This document shows positions 25,501-30,780 of a stretch of 30,780 nucleotides of DNA, one piece after another (positions within the stretch are counted from its first letter, which is position 1; each line of letters begins with the position of its first letter). Source of the stretch: Ruminococcaceae bacterium UBA6855 (GTDB lineage Bacteria > Bacillota > Clostridia > Oscillospirales > Acutalibacteraceae); contig DKDF01000005.1 in assembly GCA_002451755.1 (NCBI GenBank), forward strand, positions 1 to 30,780, written 5' to 3'. The translations under genes were made by a program, and so were the position numbers. The notes under the pieces were generated by a model. That model searched no databases. It worked only from the letters and a program-made list of their open reading frames with translations, and was not told where the DNA came from.

Positions 25501-26184
25501 CTGAGCGGGTCAACCTATCAGCGCTCGGCGTCGGATTTCGAAGAAAATGTGCTGACATATGCTCAGGTAAAAGCTCTGTCCATTTCCGAGCCCCTTATGA
25601 AAACGCTCGCCGAGAAGCAGAACGAGCTGCGGCACACGGAGATTCTGTCCTCCGCTTTTGAAAAAAGCATTAACGATGCGAACCGGTCGGTTGAAGAGAA
25701 GAAAATGCTTGCCGATTTTGATGTCCGTCTGCGCAATACGGTTAAAAACGAGGAATATCTGCTTGGGTTTTCCCGCGAGCAATATAAGCAGGAGGTCGGC
25801 AAGATAAAAGATTTCCTCTCCGAGAGCGTGATTCGCAAAGAAGAGCCGATGCCCAACGACCTGTTTGTAATGGATTTTGCAATATCCGTGCCTGAAAGTC
25901 AGGATGAAAAGAAGCCGTATCTTTCGCTCAAACGCCTTGATACTGTATACCGCCTGGAGGTCGGTCAATCCGTCTCGGGAAATGCGCGGCGTCTGTATAA
26001 TTTCTTTGATTTGTTCTCAAAGCAAAAAGAGCAAATTGAAGACAGCCGGAAAAAGCTGAGCGCTTCAATCAAAGAACTGGAAACGATCGCGGCTCAGAAA
26101 AATCCGTACACGGAGCAGATTGCCGCGCTGAGAGACGAAGTCAGCGATTTGGAGCAGGGAATAGCAAAAAAGGCAGCGGATTAA
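22600..26184 (+). CDS. PD-(D/E)XK nuclease domain fused to SF2/SNF2-type helicase
   Basis: A 1194-residue cytoplasmic DNA-acting protein. Residues 1-150 resemble the sce7726/MmcB-like restriction-endonuclease fold: VCDVMLV (D35), GFEIKSD (E47, K49) and a following RRLPRQVEYYQQY helix (Q61). Residues about 160-400 are unrecognised. The helicase begins at YPYQKDAVQRI (415-425), with Walker A DVGAGKT (436-442), a coiled-coil insert (533-580), DEAH (597-600), FATGTPLCNS, and LGIGANVQ plus PADMVQREGRIMRKGN as motifs V-VI near 900-935. The C-terminal 250 residues are helical and rich in coiled coil. The helicase resembles those of phage- and plasmid-borne SNF2/DNA-methylase proteins (COG4646 type), but no methylase motif is seen. 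GGGAGG lies ten bases before the ATG. Repair, anti-phage defence or mobile-element maintenance are all possible. Confidence 0.85.
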   Translation: MDDKAIRGILIEWLQANYPEGRIYQEKSIGESVCDVMLVSDCLTGFEIKSDRDSYRRLPRQVEYYQQYFDYNYLVVGERHGASAGAKIPENWGIIVVCEDGINIKRKPKHGSPKLEKQLRILWKAELNNILSRLNVPLMTYKSKDYIVRYLAETQESKELQEKIHEGVVYELLHRDYDTLGIGDPTVSGEAKDSSIYCEMPVSEMIDTLSEQDLQQFTLDHWIELYAKARKLKEAKVYKYKKPGRERVSSVEHTIKYKDIEATPGVPWMDRRIINEFIFYLINGHEIWESKGRQNYNLVNYEPNTGYWFIPDKGYYSGLSRIDFEYGIPQYNALYIFELMLNMREIRRDTKKETVLILEKRDKILDLFRKWLWEDEDRRWDVEESYNKIFGGLGVKNYDGANLSFPQMSEEIKLYPYQKDAVQRIINEKNTLLAFDVGAGKTYIMIAAAMKMRQMGLSRKNMFVVPNNIVGQWELIFQTMYPKAKLLSVNPGTFQPDVRQKVLNQIVNGDYDGIIIAYSCFEMIPLSSECVLTQMEEDLSKLEDMMALLRQAVGLGKELNRVEEGMRKTAHQLIMSMQSTRTEVTFDKLEINTLFVDEAHNFKNIPIDSRQKNIAGINLRGSQKCLHMQRKVRCVQEQNNGGGVVFATGTPLCNSISDAYAMQMYLQPDVMRRAHLDVFDNWVKSFAQPEYVCEIDVDTSNFRIVKRFARFFNLPELSRLFANIACFYAVNGSGDLPEFNGYDDILLEKSPQLQEYMNKLCERTEEIREKKIDKGYDNMLKVSTDGRKAALDLRLVGCDELPESRYRKTDVCAEQVMKIYEEYPGCAQIIFCDYSTPKTGQFNVYAEMKSLLVERGMPQEEIAFVHSYTSEATRVAFYEKVNRGIVRVLIGSTFKLGIGANVQTKLKAVHHLDAPWRPADMVQREGRIMRKGNLNEEIRIFRYITKGSFDSYSWQILETKQRFISQFLSGSTYQRSASDFEENVLTYAQVKALSISEPLMKTLAEKQNELRHTEILSSAFEKSINDANRSVEEKKMLADFDVRLRNTVKNEEYLLGFSREQYKQEVGKIKDFLSESVIRKEEPMPNDLFVMDFAISVPESQDEKKPYLSLKRLDTVYRLEVGQSVSGNARRLYNFFDLFSKQKEQIEDSRKKLSASIKELETIAAQKNPYTEQIAALRDEVSDLEQGIAKKAAD

Positions 26185-26242
26185 TTATCCCGCCGGTACA
26201 AAAGCCGATTTATGCGACATATATCTGATTTTCGAAAAATTG

Positions 26243-26271
26243 TTGTAAACCTTTGCTTTTTAATGTATAAT
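26243..26271 (+). promoter_or_regulatory. Promoter of the ADP-ribosylglycohydrolase gene
   Basis: TTGTAA (26243-26248) and a perfect TATAAT (26266-26271) are separated by 17 bp. The leader to the ATG at 26356 would be about 77 bases. This indicates that the gene is transcribed independently of the helicase. Confidence 0.6.
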
Positions 26272-26355
26272 TGTTGTATAGCAAAACGGGAGCAATCAAT
26301 CTGCAAAAACGCAGAAGATGTTAAGATATTGTATGTATAAAGGGAGGAAGATCAG

Positions 26356-27237
26356 ATGCTAGGAGTAATAATCGGTGATATCGTGGGCTCAATCTATGAG
26401 CGACACAGTATCAAAACAAAAGAATTTCCGCTGTTCGGCAGCTCCTGCAGATTTACGGATGATACCGTTATGACCTGCGCGGTAGCCGAGGGCATTATGA
26501 ACGGAGGCAAGCGGGAGGACTTCACCGACGCGATGAAGAAATACGGGCGGATGTATCCCCGTGCCGGTTACGGCGGCAGGTTCAAAGCGTGGATATTCTC
26601 GGATTGCAGCGAGCCGTATAACAGCTTCGGCAACGGCTCGGCGATGCGCGTTTCGCCGTGTGCGTGGGCGGTGGACTGCGAAGCTTATGCCAAAACAGGG
26701 AAATTACCCGAAAGATGCAGAGAATTGGCTCGGCTCTCTTCCGAGGTCACTCATAACCACCCCGAGGGCGTAAAGGGCGCGATGGCAACCGCCGATGCGA
26801 TTTTTCTCAGCCGCTTTTATTTCGGAGGATATCACAGAGCGGGCGAAGAGTCTATAGATAACAATCCGGCGGAATGTAAGAAGCGCATAAAGGAATATAT
26901 CGAGAATGAGTACGGCTACAATCTGTCGAAGTCTCTCGATGAAATACGCCCGTACTACCGCTTTGACGTAACCTGCCAGGGCTCCGTTCCGCAGGCGATA
27001 ATCGCGTTTATCGAGAGCACGGATTTTGAAGATGCCATACGCAATGCCGTCTCTCTTGGCGGCGACAGCGATACTCAGGCGGCAATCGCCGGAAGCATAG
27101 CCGAGGCGGCATACGGCATACCCGATTGGATAAAAGAAAAGGCGTATTCATATCTGGACGAGCCGCTGAAAGATGTGATTAACCGCTGGAATGAGTATAT
27201 CGTTTTGTACAATAAGCCCGCAGCGGGTGCGAAATAA
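26356..27237 (+). CDS. ADP-ribosylglycohydrolase (DraG/MacroD-unrelated, ARH family)
   Basis: A 293-residue enzyme of the ADP-ribosylglycohydrolase family, which removes ADP-ribose from proteins, nucleic acids or small molecules using two magnesium ions. Metal-site motifs are clear: FTDDTVM (33-39) with T34, D35 and D36, and SLGGDSDTQAAIAGSIAEA (233-251) with D237, D239 and T240. FGNGSAMR (91-98) and THNHPEG (132-138) are also typical. No signal peptide is present. AGGGAGG lies seven bases before the ATG. It has its own promoter and is followed by a hairpin terminator, so it forms a single-gene unit. No partner ADP-ribosyltransferase is visible in the window, so its target is unknown. Confidence 0.93.
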   Translation: MLGVIIGDIVGSIYERHSIKTKEFPLFGSSCRFTDDTVMTCAVAEGIMNGGKREDFTDAMKKYGRMYPRAGYGGRFKAWIFSDCSEPYNSFGNGSAMRVSPCAWAVDCEAYAKTGKLPERCRELARLSSEVTHNHPEGVKGAMATADAIFLSRFYFGGYHRAGEESIDNNPAECKKRIKEYIENEYGYNLSKSLDEIRPYYRFDVTCQGSVPQAIIAFIESTDFEDAIRNAVSLGGDSDTQAAIAGSIAEAAYGIPDWIKEKAYSYLDEPLKDVINRWNEYIVLYNKPAAGAK

Positions 27238-27292
27238 GACGCCGACCGCGTTAACCGCATCGCTTTTGTGCGGACTTGATTATTAAAACCGA

Positions 27293-27323
27293 CAGCCCTC
27301 TGAAAGTGTTTTTCAGAGGGCTG
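27293..27323. terminator. Hairpin terminator after the ADP-ribosylglycohydrolase gene
   Basis: CAGCCCTCTGAAA pairs with TTTCAGAGGGCTG around a short GTGTT loop. The plus side is followed only by TTGATGTTTCTT, a weak T tract. It lies between two convergent genes and may serve either. Confidence 0.65.
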
Positions 27324-27345
27324 TTGATGTTTCTTAATAAAATTT

Positions 27346-27837
27346 TCAGGAAGTTAAGTATGAGACCATATCCCATGCGTAGTCAAGGTTTGAATATTCC
27401 CAGACAACAGTAATCACGATATCGACGCTGTTTCTGCCGTATTGCTCTGGGTCGTCTGTGATATGAAATTCAAAACCGCGTGAGTCGGAGCACCAGGTTT
27501 CATATGGGAAAGTTCTTTTAAGAGAACCGGCGGCATCTGTATCTGGCGCACCCATTGCTACGGTAAATTCCCTGATTTCTCCGACGATATTTATTCTGCT
27601 TTCGCCGCCCGAGTCGCATGTGAATGCTCCCCGGTCAAAGCCGATGGATATTTTATCGCCGATGCAGTACGGCAGAGTATTTATTATAATTTTCAAACAT
27701 CCGGTGGGATGAAGTTCGGTGCCGTCATCGAGTTGGTATGTATCAAAAGAGCTTTTCCCGACTTCGAAATTTATCGCTGCGTTGTTCACAGTCGCCCGAA
27801 TTTTTGCAAAGCCCAAATCAAGGTCATTTGTAATCAT
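27346..27837 (-). CDS. Hypothetical protein
   Basis: A 163-residue protein with no recognised family. It starts MITNDLDLGFAKIRATVNNA and is rich in beta-type alternating segments; the C-terminal part contains FEFHITDDPEQYGRNSVDIVITVVWEYS. No signal peptide, membrane segment or cysteine motif is visible. GGGAGCACAAA precedes the ATG. It lies 33 bp downstream of the membrane-anchored hydrolase on the same strand and probably shares its transcript. Confidence 0.7.
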   Translation of the reverse strand: MITNDLDLGFAKIRATVNNAAINFEVGKSSFDTYQLDDGTELHPTGCLKIIINTLPYCIGDKISIGFDRGAFTCDSGGESRINIVGEIREFTVAMGAPDTDAAGSLKRTFPYETWCSDSRGFEFHITDDPEQYGRNSVDIVITVVWEYSNLDYAWDMVSYLTS

Positions 27838-27870
27838 TTTGTGCTCCCATAAACTTTGAAAATGTTTAAT

Positions 27871-28620
27871 TCACCCAACCCATTTCGCAACCGCATCCGC
27901 CGTCAGGTTTATCTGCCGGGCATTGTCTATCGTCGGGGTGCCGTCGCCATCCTGATTGCCGTAAACGCCGAAATATGCGTGGCATCCGCCGTCGATTATA
28001 TATTCGGTCAGCTCCGGGAGGTTGCTGCGGTACTGCTCGTATTTTTCGCGGTTGAGCACTCCGTCGTTGCTGCCGTAAATTGACAGCGTCTTTATATTTT
28101 CGTTCGAAAGGTCGGCGGTCGAATATGCGGCGAGGAGCAGCAGACCTTTGAAATCGCCCGGGTGTTTTTCGAGATACGCCGCCGCCATCGAGCCGCCGAG
28201 GGAGTGACCGCCTATGTACCAGTCGGTGATCTCCGGGAACATCTCCCGTATGCCGTCCGCGGCGTTGACATCGAATACCGCGAGGTTAAACGGCATCCTG
28301 ACGAGCACGCAAAGTATGCCCTTTTGGGCGAGAGACTCCATAAGCGGCAGATATGCCGTGTATTCGACCTTTCCGCCGGGATAGAATATCAGTCCCTTTG
28401 TCGCATTTTCGCTTTTGCAGACTATATTGCCGTTGTCGAGTTTGATTGTCTCGGGCAGGGGAGCGCCGTCCTGAAGCCCGAATGATTCGCCCGCAGGCGT
28501 TATCGCGTGATAGTAGTCGCCGAGATAGACGGCGCACGCGCCGAAAAGCAGAGCAATGACCGCGACTGCTGAAACGATGCAAATTATTATCTTCCGCTTT
28601 TTGCTGCCTGTCTTTGCCAT
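27871..28620 (-). CDS. Membrane-anchored alpha/beta hydrolase
   Basis: A 249-residue hydrolase of the Abhydrolase_5-like (dienelactone hydrolase-related) group. Basic residues 2-10 and a hydrophobic segment at about 10-33 form an uncleaved N-terminal anchor, placing the catalytic domain outside the membrane. The nucleophile is S140 in GGHSLGGS, the acid D186 in YGSNDGV and the base H214 in GGCHAYFG. YPGGKVEY (80-87) provides the oxyanion region. Substrate is unknown. AGGGAGG lies seven to eight bases before the ATG. It is a distinct family from the rhamnose-operon esterases and need not be related to them. Confidence 0.82.
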   Translation of the reverse strand: MAKTGSKKRKIIICIVSAVAVIALLFGACAVYLGDYYHAITPAGESFGLQDGAPLPETIKLDNGNIVCKSENATKGLIFYPGGKVEYTAYLPLMESLAQKGILCVLVRMPFNLAVFDVNAADGIREMFPEITDWYIGGHSLGGSMAAAYLEKHPGDFKGLLLLAAYSTADLSNENIKTLSIYGSNDGVLNREKYEQYRSNLPELTEYIIDGGCHAYFGVYGNQDGDGTPTIDNARQINLTADAVAKWVG

Positions 28621-28837
28621 GATAATACCTCCCTGTTTTTATATGATTAATAAATCGGGAACATTTTGCGCAGCCAGTATTTCATCATTGGCTAAGGATC
28701 TTCAATCAGCTCCCAGTGGTTGCTCACATTGTCGCAATGGTATAAAAGTTTAGAGTATTCATTGTTTCGCTTTACCGTAGCCTTGACAACACTATATCCC
28801 TATCTTGGTGCCCGGCTTGCAGAAACGAGCAAATTTC

Positions 28838-29548
28838 TCATCGCTTGCGAAATTTCACAAATTGGACTAAAATCATCAAAACGACTACTGCGACAAATAC
28901 AATAACAGCAAAAAATGCAACAATTGTTTTTGCCATCTGAGTATTGTTCACATCATAAAGAATGGTTTGATTCCCTTGACTATCCTCAGTTATAAGTTGC
29001 GAATAAGATGATGCCAAAAAGTTAAATATTCCCATGTCGTTTTTGACATAATAAGAAGCCTGTCCAATATTTAAGGATTTCTTTTTTGCTATTTGATTCC
29101 ATAGGGAATTGTTTTTCACACTGCTATCATCAGTTTTAACCATATTAATTAACTGCCCGTCTTGCGAGAATTCAATAACTATGGAACCTCTGACCAACAT
29201 TAGCAGAATATTGCCATCATTCCATTGAACATAAAATGAACCGTTATTATCAAATTCAAATAATGTCAACACATTATTTGAATTTGATATAGCAATCTTA
29301 TTTTCTTTAAAGCCCAAAAGTATTATGCCGTCTTTAGAAACATCAAAAGAAACAATAGGCAATTCGATGTTGTCTAAGGATTTCAAATCAGGAGATTTCC
29401 TTAAATTAATATTTTGCCATATTTGGTTAACTTCATTCTCTGATAAGTCAGTCGTTTCGAATTCATAATTTGTCGTTGCATACACATTCAGTCCTCCGAA
29501 CAGTAGAAATAGAGATATGACACACACTGTAACAAAACATTTTCGCAT
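28838..29548 (-). CDS. Hypothetical exported protein with C-terminal membrane anchor
   Basis: A 236-residue protein of unknown function. It has an N-terminal signal-like segment (MRKCFVTVCVISLFLLFGGL, cleavage possible after VYA). A beta-rich extracytoplasmic region repeats phrases such as FDVSKDGIILLGFKENKIAISN and EFSQDGQLINMV, suggesting propeller-like strands. A C-terminal transmembrane helix at about 208-230 ends in basic KFRKR. The gene is clearly more AT-rich in base and codon use than the genes around it, a sign of separate origin. AGGTG lies shortly before the ATG. The 217-bp gap to the next gene holds nothing I can name. Confidence 0.7.
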   Translation of the reverse strand: MRKCFVTVCVISLFLLFGGLNVYATTNYEFETTDLSENEVNQIWQNINLRKSPDLKSLDNIELPIVSFDVSKDGIILLGFKENKIAISNSNNVLTLFEFDNNGSFYVQWNDGNILLMLVRGSIVIEFSQDGQLINMVKTDDSSVKNNSLWNQIAKKKSLNIGQASYYVKNDMGIFNFLASSYSQLITEDSQGNQTILYDVNNTQMAKTIVAFFAVIVFVAVVVLMILVQFVKFRKR

Positions 29549-29657
29549 AAATTACACCTACCATTCCGTTATCTTGACATAAATATTTTTAGATAAGAAA
29601 TAGATTCTCTTTCATTCATGATAAATACTTCCCTAAATTAATAATATCACATTTGGT

Positions 29658-29673
29658 GTACAATAAACTGTAC
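29658..29673. promoter_or_regulatory. Small inverted repeat upstream of the second GH78 gene
   Basis: GTACA and TGTAC flank a six-base spacer about 80 bp upstream of the -35 box of the GH78 promoter and about 110 bp upstream of the divergent AT-rich gene. It could be an operator for either. Arms of only five bases make chance occurrence quite possible in such AT-rich sequence. Confidence 0.2.
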
Positions 29674-29750
29674 TTAGCATTATTTGAGTAATAAATATTT
29701 AAATTTAGTTTAGCATATTTAAAAAAGCATGGCAATGTTTTTATTATCTG

Positions 29751-29779
29751 TTGCAGTTTTTCCCGTCCTCGGTTATGAT
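29751..29779 (+). promoter_or_regulatory. Promoter of the second GH78 gene
   Basis: TATGAT (29774-29779) lies 17 bp after TTGCAG (29751-29756). The -10 box is good and the -35 box weak, suggesting a need for an activator. The leader to the ATG would be only about 16 bases and contains the AAAGGAG ribosome site. Confidence 0.45.
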
Positions 29780-29801
29780 ATTAGCGTAAAGGAGTGCTGT
29801 T

Positions 29802-30780
29802 ATGTTTTCGGAAAAATTTATCTGTGCGGGCTATGACTATACAACCTATATATCCCATGTCCCCGCGCCATATTTCAGAAGGACTTTTGAGATAGACGGC
29901 GAAGTCAAAAAGAGTGTTATTACGCTGACTGGACTCGGGTTTTATGAGCTATATGTCAACGGGCAGAAGCTTACTAAAGGCATTCTCGCGCCATATATCT
30001 CGAACCCCGACGATCTTGTCTACTACGACGAGTATGACATAACCGAGTGCCTCGTGCCGGGCAAAAATGTCCTCGGCATCATGCTCGGCAACGGAATGCA
30101 GAACGCGCCGGGCGGTCAGATCTGGGACTTTGATATCGCCGCGTTCAGGGGTGCGCCGCGCACGGCTTTCTGCGTCTCGACGGAATATATTGACGGTAAA
30201 ATAAATACTTTCGAGGCTGACGGTTCAGTAAAAATCGCACCGTCCCCGGTCATTTTCGATGACCTGCGCTGCGGATGCTATTACGACGCGCGCCTTGAAA
30301 TTTCCGGCTGGTTCAAGCCCGAATTTGACGACAGTGCGTGGAAAAACGCCCTGCCTGCTGAGACTCCGCGCGGCGAAAAGCGTCTGTGCGAGGCGGAGCC
30401 GATAGCACCCGTGCGCGAGATAAAGCCGGTTCTGATAAGAAAATGCAGGCTCAAGGAATACATAACACGCGGCGACGTTGTCAAAGAGGCAAAGAAAATC
30501 GCGAGCGACGAGCGCGACGGATTTTTATACGATTTCGGCGTGAACTCGGCGGGCACCGTAAAGCTCAGGATAAGCGGCGAGCGCGGGCGGCAAATCGATT
30601 TGCAGTTCGGCGAATATTTTGCGCCCGACGGCGAGCCAGACACGAGCAACATCTGCTTCTATCCCGCCGGATATTCCCAGCGCGATGTGTACATACTTAA
30701 AGGCGAGGGCGAAGAGATTTTTGAGCCCGTGTTCACTTATCACGGCTTCAGATACTGCGTGGTGCTCGGCATAACCGAGC
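29802..30780 (+). CDS. Alpha-L-rhamnosidase GH78, N-terminal part (runs off the window)
   Basis: An open frame of 326 codons from the ATG at 29802 to the window edge, with no stop. AAAGGAG lies seven bases upstream. The start is MFSEKFICAGYDYTTYISH. The Bac_rhamnosid_N domain is recognisable in GFYELYVNGQKLTKGILAPY and LVPGKNVLGIMLGNGMQN, and the following beta-sandwich in FGVNSAGTVKLRISGERG and FTYHGFRYCVVLG. The catalytic barrel would lie beyond the edge. Sequence and domain layout differ from the first GH78: it lacks the initial fibronectin-type domain and begins directly with the lectin-like part, so it is not a recent duplicate. No signal peptide is seen. It has its own promoter and does not share the 29-bp motif. 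Confidence 0.88.
   Translation, partial: MFSEKFICAGYDYTTYISHVPAPYFRRTFEIDGEVKKSVITLTGLGFYELYVNGQKLTKGILAPYISNPDDLVYYDEYDITECLVPGKNVLGIMLGNGMQNAPGGQIWDFDIAAFRGAPRTAFCVSTEYIDGKINTFEADGSVKIAPSPVIFDDLRCGCYYDARLEISGWFKPEFDDSAWKNALPAETPRGEKRLCEAEPIAPVREIKPVLIRKCRLKEYITRGDVVKEAKKIASDERDGFLYDFGVNSAGTVKLRISGERGRQIDLQFGEYFAPDGEPDTSNICFYPAGYSQRDVYILKGEGEEIFEPVFTYHGFRYCVVLGITE

Noticed and set aside
30281..30743. Minus-strand and alternative plus-strand open frames near the right edge
   Set aside because: They overlap the GH78 reading frame that is open from 29802 to the edge and matches the family throughout.
1..30780. CRISPR array or riboswitch
   Set aside because: No regularly spaced repeats longer than about 20 bp with unique spacers were seen, and no recognisable riboswitch core precedes any operon.

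Overview
The window looks like a chromosomal segment of a gut-type anaerobic Clostridia (Oscillospirales/Christensenellales-like). Signs are the AGGAGG-type ribosome sites, the Firmicutes families present (GPH symporter, AraC regulator, BD-FAE-like esterases, GH78, domain-swapped GH3) and relics of Firmicutes conjugative transposons (large serine recombinase, RepA_N protein, TnpV). No 16S rRNA or other phylogenetic marker is present, so the taxonomic call is inference.

Layout. (1) 1-2600: a 3' half of tRNA-Pro with its terminator, then decayed integrative-element genes on the minus strand: a serine recombinase lacking its N-terminus and a RepA_N remnant. (2) 2589-17173: a ten-gene minus-strand operon, read right to left: GH3 glycosidase, lipoprotein, GPH-type sugar symporter, GH78 alpha-L-rhamnosidase, tannase-like esterase, cytoplasmic esterase, secreted esterase, rhaB, rhaA, rhaD, then a terminator. 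(3) 17313-19316: a divergent AraC-type regulator and a convergent, separately promoted esterase. (4) 19524-21430: an MBL-fold hydrolase, a frameshifted tnpV with its small partner ORF, and a second terminator resembling the one at the left end. (5) 21541-27323: a hypothetical protein, a 1194-residue protein fusing a PD-(D/E)XK-like nuclease domain to an SF2/SNF2-type helicase, and an ADP-ribosylglycohydrolase. (6) 27346-29548: minus-strand hypothetical, membrane-anchored alpha/beta hydrolase, and an AT-rich membrane protein. (7) 29802-end: the N-terminal part of a second GH78 rhamnosidase, cut by the window edge.

How the genes work together (inference). The operon can be read as a pathway for acylated, rhamnosylated plant glycosides. 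Esterases remove acyl groups. The GPH symporter imports the sugar or the glycoside. The leaderless GH78 and GH3 enzymes release rhamnose and glucose in the cytoplasm. RhaA, RhaB and RhaD then convert L-rhamnose to L-rhamnulose, L-rhamnulose-1-phosphate, and finally dihydroxyacetone phosphate plus L-lactaldehyde. A 29-bp motif shared by the araC/GH3 intergenic region and the promoter of the separate esterase is a good candidate operator for the AraC regulator.

The most novel-looking parts are the nuclease-helicase fusion with its uncharacterised upstream partner, and the possibility that the whole rhamnoside locus is an island bounded by element relics and a pair of similar terminator repeats 21.2 kb apart.
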